Origin: Voacanga thouarsii
Taxonomy: Eukaryota; Streptophyta; Magnoliopsida; Gentianales; Apocynaceae
Length of the DNA: 64,000 nucleotides
Direction of reading: 5' to 3'
NCBI GenBank assembly: GCA_026120185.1
Contig: JANUWF010001218.1
Coordinates: forward strand, 1,612,001-1,676,000
Of the stretch, positions 35,174-51,318 are shown one piece after another. Position numbers and translations under genes: made by a program. Position 1 is the first letter of the stretch; every line of letters begins with the position of its first letter. The notes beneath the pieces are model-generated. The model was not told where the DNA came from. It ran no database searches and was given only the letters and a program-made list of their open reading frames with translations.

Positions 35174-36431
35174 TTATGGGGTTGGAGAAACTATAGAAAT
35201 TTTGAATTTGGTAATGTTTTAGAAGGGGAAACGTAGTTATCCAACGAATGCTACAGCCCCTCTCTTATGTCCAAGTAAGTTGATTATTGGGGAGGCCAGT
35301 ACCTTGATGACAAATATATCTCAACATGATTTAAACCGTAAACAGGAGTTGAATAGATTATTGGTGGTCTTTTGCTATCAGAATATCTCAAGTCCACTTT
35401 TGGGAACATCATTCTTTATTAGCCTGTTAAAGAGTTGTTTCTTGAGAAAGTGAATTATAATAAAATCTAAATATAAACTTTGAGAACAGATGCGATTACA
35501 TCCAGGCATCTGAGGGTCTCGTCAGTTACTGGCAACATGAATTTGGTCTGTGTACGAGTGTGGATAAAGCTGAACAATATGAAGCGGTATCTGATTAGTA
35601 TTAGTCTGTAGAATGACCATGTCAACATGTATATTTGACATTGTTACTGTCCGAATCTATCAAGCTCAAACCTAAGGACAGTTCCTCTAGAAGGCAATTA
35701 TGAGTTCTTTCTTTATTTTCTTTTTCTTATTGACATATTGTCAAAGATTAACCTGCAATCTTTGAGAAATTACCATCTCACTAGCAATTAGCTAGCACGT
35801 GGAATCGTGTATGAAAATGAGCTGATCAAATGGCTGGCGAGGATGGCGATGCCTGAACTATGTAAACAAAAGCTACCAACCTTCCTTGGACCACACACTG
35901 TTAAGACTTAACAGAATTCTGATTACAACATAAGAACTGAATGATGGTAAGGAGTCTAAATCAAATGGGTAAATCCTGGAAGGAAAGCAATTCAATTCGT
36001 ATCTCAGCAGCATTCTCTCGTTTTAACGTGGCAGGCCGTCAGTTTATAGGAATACTAACCAACGCTTTATTTCATCCATCAAACATCTAATGAATTCAAT
36101 AATTGTACAATCTGAGAAAAGATTACAAGGTGATTGTTTCAACATACATAAACACGATCTACCTTTGCTAGTCAATACACTAGTGGCCAATACAGGAGCT
36201 ACATATAGCATGAGGACAAGCACCCATTGATAGATTTCCTGCCAATACGTCTTTCTACAAGAAGTGCTTGCTTGCTTGCTTGAAACCCAGCCATGCTGGA
36301 AAACAACGGGTTGCAAATACAAGGATACCGCCTATTAAAGGTGAGAAATAAGCCAAAGAAAGACACATTTAATAACCTAGCTTCTCAATATTATTTTACA
36401 GCACCAATTAAGTGGTAACATGTCACATGAT
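35174..36431 (-). other. AGP promoter region and TADA 3' region
   Basis: No additional gene is supported. A minus-strand AATAAA (complement at 36066-36071), about 365 bases past the TADA stop, could be its polyadenylation signal. The longer minus-strand frame at 36044-36322 falls within this likely 3' untranslated region and has no recognisable domain. Confidence 0.5.
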
Positions 36432-41875
<5,444 letters not shown>

Positions 41876-43399
41876 AGTGAGCGTCGCTAGAAAGAGGGAG
41901 AGAGAGAGGACTGACAGAGACTTACCTTGAGATGTCGAAGTGGGGTTTTACTGAGAATCCTTGGATTTGTTAAGGTGAAGCAATGGGGATGAGCATGTGA
42001 TGTCGGTCTGCGCTGAATCAGATTGGTAGAGTAGAGACCACCAAAATGGGCATTACAAGTGGGGATGACAATTGGACCGGGATTCTGCCCACTTCCTATT
42101 GAGAAATATTTGGGTTGACCGATTCACCGTAAATTATTACTTTAAATGTTACACATATTTAAAAAGTATAATATTTTAAAATAATAATTTACAATAAACA
42201 GAATTCACTCAAATATTTTCCTCTCTTAAAGCGTCATTTTGCTTATTTTACTGCTTGAAAGTCCGCTAAGATATAAAAACTAAAATAAATAAATAAAATT
42301 AATATTAGAAAAAAATAATAAAAATCTTAAAATATAACTTTAAATAACAAATATAATAAATTATGAAAATAGAGTATAATTTTAAAAATTACATCTTTTA
42401 TGAATCAATTATTTATTATGAAATTATTGATTATTCATTTAAATGCACAATTTGAACCCGTCATTTATTTTCCTTTCTTTACCAAAATATTCGATTTTGT
42501 TTTGGCGATTGTTTCTTCGAAGATTTGAAGAAGAAATAAGTGTCTGAATCCAGACATGTCCTCAAGCCAGTAGCCCCAATCAAATGTTTACGAATCTCCT
42601 TTTTTTTTTTTTTTTTTTTTGCCTCCCTCTTTCCTTCGTACCTATTCAAAATGTCCCAAACACTATTGTTATATGCGGGTGACCATGGCTTGCAGGTTGG
42701 TTAAAATCATCAATTGGAACTTACATAGTCAATCTGATTGAGATTAGAAAATTTTTTTAATTATTAATCAACGGTTGACTCTTTTTAAAAAAAAATTAAA
42801 AATAATTTTAAATATGAATAAATAAGAATTAATTTGACATAAGTTTTGTGAAAAATTATTAAATATATGAAGTCATTATATCTAAGAAGAGGGAATATGA
42901 TGTGTTGTGAGTATATAAATACTTTAAAATAATAATATATTTAAATTAAAATAAAATTTTAATTTGAAGAGATTAAAAAATTACTATTCACTTAAAGCTT
43001 CATGCATCCTCTTATTTTATTTTTTATATAAATCTCTCTCAATTCTCTCTATTCTCTCTCAAATTTCAACATTCTCACTTTTTTTTTTTTTTTCATTTCA
43101 ATTGTCTAAAATTTTCCTAATTAGTACTTATTTACATTAATTATCTTTCTAAATTTGTCAAATTTCAAATATTGAGTGAAACAAGTGCTTTATTATTAAT
43201 TTTTACATACTGAATTGAAAATTTTAAACCTTTTATCATTACTCTTTTATTTTTTTATATTTTATAAAAAAAAAAAAGACATGAAATTAACCTGTTAGTC
43301 AACCTTAACCAATAACCAACTATTGTATGACAAGGGTGAAAGGTTCTAAATGAGATTAGTTATTTCAATCAACTATTAACTAACAGATAGCCAACAAAG
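41876..43399. other. TADA upstream region and intergenic DNA
   Basis: Contains a GA-rich/CT-rich tract just upstream of the TADA start (41890-41910), a foldback sequence at 42101-42225, and T-runs near 42600 and 43080. A GTAAGT/CTAG pair just upstream of the start codon would define an intron of only about 39 bases, so I do not call one. No gene seen. Confidence 0.5.
42101..42225. repeat. Foldback MITE-like inverted repeat upstream of TADA
   Basis: The left arm starts GAGAAATATTTG and ends near GTAAATTATT; the right arm reads AATAATTTAC and ends CAAATATTTTCCTCTC, forming an imperfect palindrome of about 125 bases with an AT-rich centre. No clean target duplication is visible. It lies about 225-350 bp upstream of the TADA start codon. 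Confidence 0.5.
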
Positions 43400-45076
43400 C
43401 AGGACGTTTGGTGGGCTACCGAAAAAAAGAACCTTCCTCAAAATCAGGGTGGGAATTAGCCTGGATCACCTGCTCTGTACTAGTTTCTTCCTCCAACAGA
43501 ATGCCAACATGGGTTCCATTAGGTTTGAGCAGTTACCAAATGTATGTTACCGCTGTGATATGTTGGGACATCGGGAGCACATATGTACGACGGTTCTCTG
43601 CTTCCCTTTCAGTCCTCTTATCCGAGACAAGCATATGGCTCTTGGATTCGCTCAGAGTTTGCCAAGCACACAGTCTGAATTGTTTTTACTACACAGGCAA
43701 GGACTGGGTCCACCAATCCCCCTGTGTTCTATTCGGAGACGACTATCCACAAGTTGCCAGTGCCTAGGATGACAAGGCCTCTCCTAGAAGATGACAATGA
43801 CAATACGGCTATTTCGTGTCAAACAAAACTGTCAGGCTCTATGCCAGAGACTACCTACCCATCCTCTTAACCACCAATCTTGATCCCCTTATGTGCCAGA
43901 GGCCACCTACCCCATCCCCTCAACCACCTCCCCCTTCCTTACAACCCATTACCCAGACTGCCTCCGTATTGCGAACTATCGCGCCTAGGTCATCCTATCT
44001 TGTTTTACCTAGTCCATCTCCTATTTTTAAGTCCTGTCCACACTCTTCCTTAAAGAGATAGGCCCTGGGCCCAGTTTCTTTTCCCAAATGCTTCCGGCCC
44101 TCGAGCCCAACAATGTCTAACCCATACCTCTTGGATGATTTCAGAATACCTTGCCTAATTCCCCCACCTAGTCCTCCTCCTGGTTTATTTGAACACTAGT
44201 TCACCAATCTCGATATTTTTGAACAGTTAACTGGGTATTCTATTCACTATGGTGATAACTAAAACCACTTCTCGCTGGACATACAAATATGATATTTGAG
44301 GAACGTGTTGTCCTAGTTTGAAAACACTTTTTTTCATATTAAACGTAAAGCTCATGGGCTCCCACCACAGTTAGTTATTGAGATTAGCCCTAATTGTATC
44401 ATTGATTTTGGAAGACATTACTACTATTGAGACACCCTGTATATCCAAACTAAAACCACTTTCCGCTAGACATACAAATGTTATATTTGAGGAGTGTGTT
44501 GTCCTAGTGTGAAAACACTTTCTTCATATTAAACATAAAGCTCGTGGGTTCCCACTACATTTAGTTATTGAGATTAGCCCTAACTATGCTACTCTATCAT
44601 TGATTCTGAAAGACATTATTACTGTTGAGACACCTTGTATATCTAAATTGGCTGAGGAGGCAAGCCTTACCAAGCCCCCACCTTCCCCATTATCGCCTTA
44701 GTTTGGAACTGCTAGGGGTTTGCCAAACCCACCGCAATTCGCTCATTGCAAGTTTTCCTCCGCTCGTATCGCCCTTCCATTCTGTTTCTTTCTAAACTAA
44801 AACTCTCTTCGCTACCTAAATTCTCTAGAATCATTCGTTCAATTGGTTTTCATAAATTCCATTTTGTTCCTGCTATTAGTCTGTCTGGTGGTGTTGCTCT
44901 CTGCTGGAAGACCAATGTCGACTTACAAGTGATTGTAGCCAACCAAAACCTCATCAACTATATAATATTTTCGGACCCCTTTAGCACCCCATAGCAGCTT
45001 ACTAGATTTATTCTCCGAATAACACTACTTAGAAATTGACCTTTTAGGATAATTTTAAAAAGAGGGCCAAACCTTT
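43400..45076 (+). mobile_element. LINE-B (L1-like), 5' part: ORF1 and endonuclease start
   Basis: ORF1 remnant contains the plant LINE zinc knuckle: FEQLPNVCYRCDMLGHREHIC (about 43528-43590, C-x2-C-x4-H-x4-C). A Pro-rich segment follows (about 43895-43960). A short direct repeat of about 135 bases occurs around 44268-44440 and 44448-44620 (CTAAAACCACTT..AGACATACAAAT..AAACACTTT). The endonuclease (EEP fold) begins near 44746 with LPKFSRIIRSIGFHKFHFVP and SLSGGVALCWKTNVDLQVIV, a typical GG-L-LCW block. The reading frame is interrupted at 45076 by an LTR element and resumes at 51324 with FLVVIGDFNSV. Stops and shifts make it inactive. Confidence 0.8.
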
Positions 45077-46114
45077 TGATATGAATCTACCCAAGTATCA
45101 TGCTAAAACTAAAGAAGGAAGATAGAGATTCAAACCACATTCCATGGTGCCCCAAAAGAAGCAAAATTATGAAGGTTTTTAATGGAGAATTCAAGTAACA
45201 CAAGCCACCAAACCAATAGTTATGAAGATTGTAAAGAAGTGGGTGCCAAAATTAAGCTTGAAAGACCTTCAAGAAGACAAATCAAGAATCAAGAAAATTA
45301 TCAAGTAATGGATGATCAAAGAAAGGCCAAGAAATCAAAGTTTGAATAACAATTTGTGTAGAGGATCAAATGCGTGGAGAGAAAGCTAAAAACAAATAAA
45401 TGCACCGGCTATGAAGAACAGTGTGGACCTGGCGCCAGGCCCATAAAGCCAACCTAGCACCAGGTCAGTTCGGCTAGGTCCCTTTGAACAGTTCAGACCT
45501 GGCGCCAAGTCACTTCAAGCCAAACCCTGTTTTGCTCAATTTTTTTACTTTTGTTCTGCTTTGTTTCCAATTAAATTCTCACTACTTTTATTATGTAATA
45601 GAGAAATTTTGGACCTTTAAAAACTTGAATGGCTGAGCTTTCATCTTAAGTTAGTTAGGTTTAGATGCCTATATATATGGCATTATAACATTTCAAATGT
45701 AATAACTTTTGATATTTTGAATAGAGAAATCTTTTATTCTCTCTAGAGAGAGTTCTTGAGGGTGTTCCTCTTAGGTGATTCCCAAATCAATCAAGACTAT
45801 TTTTAAACTTTAGTCCAATTTAAGAATCTAGTCTCTAATCTTCTTAGGATAGATCATTGTTCTTTCTAAAGTGGTTCTTAGATTTCTAACTAATCTATGG
45901 TTCTTTTTAGGAGTTCAATTGGTTGTCTGAATCTTCCCATCCAATTTATTCTTGATCCTTTTTTGGGTTAGGGCTGTTTGAGTGTTGATTTAGTTGGCTT
46001 AGTTCATTAGATTTCAGATTCTAGGAAGTTAGTTTACCTAGGGTTCTAGTCTTGAATTAGGTCTCCTGATTTTGAGCTTCAAATCTCAAATTAGTACTTC
46101 TCAAGATCATATCA
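45077..46114 (+). repeat. 5' LTR of the TR-GAG-like element
   Basis: 1038 bp; aligns with 50263-51318 throughout (e.g. CATCATGCTAAAACTAAAGAAG-type block, AGAGAGAAAG, CTATATATATGGCATTATAAC, CTCTAGAGAGAGTTCTT). It contains two CCTGGCGCCARG palindromes at 45428-45439 and 45498-45509. The TATATATATGGCATTATAACA segment (about 45670) may include the promoter. Confidence 0.85.
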
Positions 46115-46121
46115 AAGAGTT

Positions 46122-46133
46122 TAGTATCATAGC
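46122..46133 (+). other. Primer-binding site, initiator-Met tRNA type, decayed
   Basis: TAGTATCATAGC, seven bases after the 5' LTR, matches TGGTATCAGAGC at 10 of 12 positions. Confidence 0.65.
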
Positions 46134-47695
46134 AAGTTTGTGTTGATTCTGATTAATACAACTTTCTTTGGGTAAAGGTACAATCTCTTCAAGCATTTAA
46201 GAAATTTTTTAAATCTTCGTCACTATATTGGGTGCTATTTTTGAATACTTGGAACTCAAAATTATGCCATAAACTTGATATTAAATTGATCTTATATATT
46301 AGTATGATGTTTGAGGAATCATTTAGCATGAATATTTGTTGATTTTGAGCTTAAACAAGGTGAAAATATCATTCAACCCATTGCTACAATTCGAATCCCA
46401 TAACTAATTTTCTTGTAATTTTTTAGAGTTGAATACTTCAAATTGTGCCATGGATTTGTTGTGAAATTGAGTCTCCATGTTTGACTAATGATTAGGAAGT
46501 TATTTGAGTTTTAAAATTGCAAAAATTTTGAGATTCTTTAAGTATTTTTGCTGCAAAATTTCTGAACACAAGAAAATTTCGTAACTCATATTCATGCTAA
46601 CTTTAGGAGTTATAAAACTTAAGTTTTTGCTATATTCTTGATTTAAAATTATTTCCTGATGTTAGTATAATCATTGGAGATTAATTTTTCTTGTGATTCT
46701 TGAGTTTTTGGGTTGTTACAAGTATGAAAATTTTGAAACTCCTTGAGTTACGAGTTTGCACCTAAAGTGTTTGATATATTGGATGAATGACTTGTAATTA
46801 CTTGTACATGACTATTTTAATCTTCCATTCATGAACTACATTGCCTCCTAGCAGAATAGATTAATCTTAGTGGGGTAAATCTTTTTTGTAACCACTAGAA
46901 AGTTTGTTTCTCTTTGAATTTGTCTCAAGCTTGGAAAACAATTTCACGTCTTGAACTTCTACTTCTATTTCTTGAAATTGCTTGTGTCTTCATTTCTTTA
47001 AGTGATTGTTAATTACTAAATTGTGTTCTTGAGATTGTGATTGCATCACCTAGTCTAAAAATTTCTTGCAATCCATGCATTTTCCATATTGCACATCAAG
47101 TATTTGATGAAATACCTAAGTGACTTTACAATTCATTGTATGAGTTCTTAACTTGCATCTTCCAATTCTAATTGACTTCATTGACTTATTTCTCATTATT
47201 GCAGGGTTAAATACTTGGTTTTTTAAATCTTCTGAGACATTTAGAAATAATTTGAACTTGTCTATCCTTGAATCCTTATTGGTTTTACTTAGTGAGTACC
47301 TTTATAAATCACTCTTGAAATCTTGAGTTTGTTGAACCTTAATTATTTGAAATTCTTGCTTGAACTTGCCTTGTTCCTTAGTAATCATCAAGTTTTAAAT
47401 TGAATTTCCCTAAGACCCCTAGTTGATTGTCCTTAGAGGGTTGTCTTGATTTGTCTAGTTTGACTAATTCCTAAGCAATTAGGGAGGTTGTTTTGGAAAG
47501 AAATTTTTTAGGATTTGAGAGTTTAAAAAAGGCAAGAGGGTGAGCTCATTTTAACAAAAGCCAAGAAGAGTGCAAATACAAGTGAAGAGTGACCACTAAA
47601 AATTGAGTGTAAATACGTAAGGAAATGAAGTGGAGAATTTTTCTTGTATTTTCTACTTAAATTTTGTGGGTACTTCTCTTGAAAGAAAATTCACA
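46134..47695 (+). other. Untranslated leader of the TR-GAG-like element
   Basis: About 1.6 kb, AT-rich, without a credible frame, between the primer site and the gag start at 47696. Several short direct phrases recur (CTTGAGATTGTG, TTGAACTT), but no clear array is present. Confidence 0.5.
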
Positions 47696-48690
47696 ATGGC
47701 TAGTTGGAGTGATAACAAATGGCATAAATATGATAAAGAGTCTTGTTCCTATGGAAATAAATATGAGAGATATGAAGAATATTAATATGATTATGAAGAA
47801 GATTATTGGTGAAATGAAGATGATCATGGGAATTTACTTGATTATGGAGATAAGTCTTATAGGGATAGCTATAATGAAGGGCCAACCAAAGTGGAAAAGA
47901 ATATGGTGGGTTTGATGGAAAAGAAATTAGAAATATGAGGAGGATAATTATGAGAGCATGAAATATTTGGATGACCGTGATAAAAGGTCAAATATGAGTG
48001 GAAGGGAGTATGATAGCTATGAAAGAGGAAATTAGGAAAATGAAAAAGAATGTGAGAGAGTTTATGTGGACGGAGTGCTAAAACATTCAAAGGTTAGATT
48101 ACAAAAAAGGAAGGAGGATGTGGAGAATAGAAAGTTGAAGTACAATGAAAAGTTGATACCTCCGTTCTATGGGAAAAGAGATTGGAAGGAGTATTATAAA
48201 TAGAAAAGAAGAATGAAAGAATTGTTTAAATACTTTACGCCTAGTGGAAGTTTCAAGATAAAATGACATTAATTGGCTTTTCTAAAAATGTTTTAGAATG
48301 GTGGAAGCAAATGAATGCACAAAGAAAATGAAGGGAGTATCAAACGATGGATTCTTGGAAAAAGATGAAAAAATTAATGAGGGAGCGGTTTAACCTCGAT
48401 GAGTACCAAATATATGAAAGTTTTGCTCACATGTCCCATGATTGTCTAGGAAGTTCTAAGCCCAGCGACAGAAGTACAATACAAAATTTTACAAAATGAG
48501 AAATGACGAGAAAACAAAATTATGTTTGCTCTACTTGTTGAGAATATGGTTATAGTACATGTGATTGCCCAAGATTGAATTATCAAGGAAGAAATTTTGA
48601 TTTGCAAAAGGGTAGTACAATTCATTGTGAGCATTGTAGTGGCTATGGGCACAAATCATTTGCTTGTCATTAGAAGTTCTTTAAAGAGTA
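47696..48690 (+). pseudogene. Gypsy gag of the TR-GAG-like element
   Basis: The Met at 47696 begins MASWSDNKWHKYDKES, then Tyr/Glu/Asp-rich sequence with several stops. The capsid-type block is WWKQMNAQRK..REYQTMDSWKKMKKLMRERFNLDEY (about 48300-48407), matching the plant retrotransposon gag signature WW-R-G-I-TW-MK-LR-RF-P-Y. A zinc knuckle HCEHCSGYGHKSFACH (about 48625-48672, C-x2-C-x4-H-x4-C) follows, preceded by a second degenerate knuckle. Frames are broken at several places. Confidence 0.7.
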
Positions 48691-48739
48691 AAGTGAGATT
48701 CATGAATTTGAGAAGCAAAGAGTTAAACTTGAGACCAAA

Positions 48740-49855
48740 GTGGGCAAGGAAAATGTTGTAGAGGTTGAGGAGCTAAGAAGGGCAAGAAATGAAGAAAAAG
48801 TTGAGAGGGTTGAGCAAAATGAATTGCATGACTTTGAGAAGGATAGGAAGCTAGAAAATGAGGCCAATTGTCAAGGAATGCTCAATCAAAATGATGAAGT
48901 AGTACATAAAGAAGTTGAGAAAAATGTTAATGAAATTGATAAGGAGCTTAGTGATGATGAAGGTGATAAAGTGGATCAATTAAGTTCAATAAATGGGGTG
49001 ACTAAGGAGTTATACAATATCTTATTCTTTCTAGATGAAGAGTTACATCCATTAGAAGTGTTAGAGGAGAATGAGCAAGAAGAAATTGGACAAAATAATA
49101 TAGAATTTGTTAAAGAGCCAAAGAATTCAAGGATTGAGGTGGAAAATGAGTAAATGCGTGCTATGGATGAAGGTCCCAAAGGTGCTTCAAGTACTTATGA
49201 AGTGGAAGAAAACTCACATCCACAAGAAAAGAAAAAAAAGAGTTGGTTAGAAGTTGTGCAAGAGCAAATGAGAACATGTGAAGTTAATAAAAATAAAATA
49301 TCTGATTCAACTTCACAAAATGACACTAAATTTAGTGGAGGAAATAGAATGGATGGAAGAAATGTGGATACACTTAAGAAACCATGTGCATTGATTGGTG
49401 TTATAAGGAAAGTTGTTGAAGTTTGTTTAGTTGACAAAAAAGAGGATTTACAAAGAAAAAATATTTTCTATTTAAGGTGTCAAATCAAAGAGAAATCATG
49501 TAGCTTGATTATTGATGGGGAGGGTTGTAAAAATGTGATTAGTACTACATTAATAGAGGAATTGGGAATGGAGACCTTAAAACATCATAAACCTTATAAG
49601 CTTTAATAGTTAAACAATTGTGGTGAAATAAAGGTGAACAAACAAGTCAAGATTACAATTGTTATGGGGGGATATAAAGATGAGGTGATGTGTCATATGT
49701 TTTCCATACATATTAGGCATATATTATTGGGAAGGCATTGGTTATACGATAGAGAGGTAGTTCACCATAGGAAAAAAAACATTTTCTCTTTGTGCAAGGA
49801 TGGAAGAAAATTCACACTTTGTCCAATAGCCCCAAGTGAGATTGTAAAAAATTAA
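48740..49855 (+). pseudogene. Acidic linker and retropepsin-like protease
   Basis: 48740-49153 encodes a Glu/Lys/Asn-rich linker (137 aa in one frame). 49154-49606 continues as an open frame containing FYLRCQIKEKSCSLIIDGEGC (about 49468-49530), where DGE replaces the catalytic D-(T/S/G)-G of retropepsins, and ends with HHKPYKL. The next two codons are TAA TAG where relatives have Gln-Trp, then the frame goes on LNNCGEIKVNKQVKI, YKDEVMCHMF, HILLGRHWLYDREV, ending KDGRKFTLCPIAPSEIVKN at 49855. This is the plant Gypsy aspartic protease region. Both stops are C-to-T or G-to-A changes. Confidence 0.75.
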
Positions 49856-49861
49856 AATATT

Positions 49862-50329
49862 TTGAGGGAGGAAGATAAAAAGAAAAGAGAACAAAAAGAG
49901 AAGGAAAAGCAAGAAAAGGAAAAACAAGAGCAAGAGAGAAGAGAAAATGAGAGAAGATCAAAAGAAGAAAAAGAGAGTTTAGAGCTCCAAATGCAAGCAA
50001 AAACAAATGGAGAGAAAGAACAAACGAGAGAGTATAAAGATAAAACAAGTATGCCAACTTGGGTTTGGAGAGATGAAAACAACAAGAGGGAGAAAAAAGA
50101 GTGTGGAGACAAGGTGCGAATGAGAATTTGGGTTGAAAAGAGAGAAAACAAGGCAAGAGTTGTGGAGCAAAAGCCTGAAGCTTTACTTTCACACAAAATA
50201 TCTTGTTTGAATTGTAATACATGTATTGATTCGAAGACGAATCATCTTCAAGAAGGGAGAAATGAAAGGAATCCACCCAAGCATCATGCTAAAACTAAAG
50301 AAGAGGGATGGAGATTCAAACCACGTTGA
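49862..50329 (+). CDS. Highly charged coiled-coil ORF, unrecognised
   Basis: An uninterrupted frame of 155 codons directly after the protease. The first 50 residues are almost entirely Lys, Glu, Arg and Gln (EKEKQEKEKQEQERRENERR) and should form a coiled coil or single alpha helix. The middle has a Trp pair (PTWVWRDENNKREKKEC), and SCLNCNTC is a Cys cluster with C-x2-C-x2-C spacing. It runs through the polypurine tract and about 67 bases into the 3' LTR, so its C-terminal third overlaps regulatory sequence. It could be the C-terminal part of the gag-protease polyprotein (a stop separates them at 49853) or a chance frame in purine-rich DNA. No function is assigned. Confidence 0.35.
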   Translation: MREEDKKKREQKEKEKQEKEKQEQERRENERRSKEEKESLELQMQAKTNGEKEQTREYKDKTSMPTWVWRDENNKREKKECGDKVRMRIWVEKRENKARVVEQKPEALLSHKISCLNCNTCIDSKTNHLQEGRNERNPPKHHAKTKEEGWRFKPR

Positions 50330-51318
50330 ATGGTGCCCCAAAAGAGGCTAAATTATGAAGGTTTTCAATGGAGGATTCAAGCAACACAAGCTACTAAGCC
50401 AATGGTTATGAAGATTGTAAATAAGTGTGTGCCAAAATTAAGCTTGAAAGACCTTCAAGAAGACAAATCAAGAATCAAGAAAGTTGTTAAGTAATGGAGG
50501 ATCAAAGAAAGGTCATGAAGATCAAAGTTTGAACAACAATTTGTATAGAGGATCAAATGCACGCGAGAGAATGCTACAGCCAAATAAATACACCAGCTGT
50601 GAAGAACAGTGTGGACTTGGCGCCAGGCCCATAAAACTAATCCGGCACTAGGTCAGTTCAACCAGGTCACTTTGAACAGTTCAGACCTGGCGCCAAGCCC
50701 ATCAAGTCGACCTGGCACTGGGTCACTTCGAGTCAAGCCCTGTTTTGCTTAAATTTTTTACTTTTATTCTATTTTATTGTCAATTAAATTCTCACTATTT
50801 TTATTATGTAATAGAAAATTTTTGGATCTTTTAAAGGCTTGAATGGTTGAGATTTCATCTCACCTTAATTAGGTTTAGATACCTATATATATGACATTAT
50901 AACATTTCAAATGTAACAACTTTTGATATTTTGAATAGAGAAATCTTTTGTTCTCTCCAGAGAGAGTTCTTAAGGGTGTTCCTCTTGGGTGATTTCCAAA
51001 TCAATCAAGACTACTATTTGGCTTTAGTCCAACCTAAGAATCCAATCTCTAATCTCCTTAGGATAGATCATTGTTCATTCTAAAGTAGGTCTTAGATTTC
51101 TAACTAATCTAGGGTTCTTTTTAGGAGTTCAATTGGTTGCTTAAATCTTCCCATCTCATTTGTTCTTAATCCTTCTTGTGTTTGGGTGTTGATTTTGTTG
51201 GTTTAGTTCATTAGATTTTGAGTTCTAGGAAGCTAGTTTACCTAGGGTTTTAGTCTTAAATTAGGTCTCTTGGTTTTGAGCTTCAAATCTCAAATTGGTA
51301 CTTCTCAAAATCATATCA
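50263..51318 (+). repeat. 3' LTR of the TR-GAG-like element
   Basis: 1056 bp, homologous to 45077-46114, ending CTTCTCAAAATCATATCA. Contains the palindrome-related copies TTGGCGCCAGG (50617) and CCTGGCGCCAAG (50686). Confidence 0.85.

Larger units (their letters stand above)
45077..51318 (+). mobile_element. TR-GAG-like non-autonomous Gypsy LTR element (gag and protease only)
   Basis: Direct LTRs at 45077-46114 and 50263-51318; ends TGATATG/TGAAAGG and ATATCA. Flanks CCTTT (45072-45076) and ACTTT (51319-51323) form a 5-bp target duplication with one mismatch. The primer site TAGTATCATAGC (46122-46133) resembles the initiator-Met tRNA type TGGTATCAGAGC. The polypurine tract is AAGAAGGGAGAAA (50250-50262). 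The interior of about 4.1 kb encodes gag (47696-48690) and retropepsin (to 49855) but I see no RT, RNase H or integrase, and there is no room for them. It interrupts the LINE-B endonuclease. Such gag-only or gag-protease elements depend on enzymes of related Gypsy copies. Confidence 0.8.

Noticed and set aside
49812..50276. Minus-strand 154-codon Leu/Phe/Ser-rich frame that looks like a membrane protein
   Set aside because: It is the antisense of the Lys/Glu-rich coiled-coil frame in the TR-GAG element; purine-rich sense strands give this pattern.
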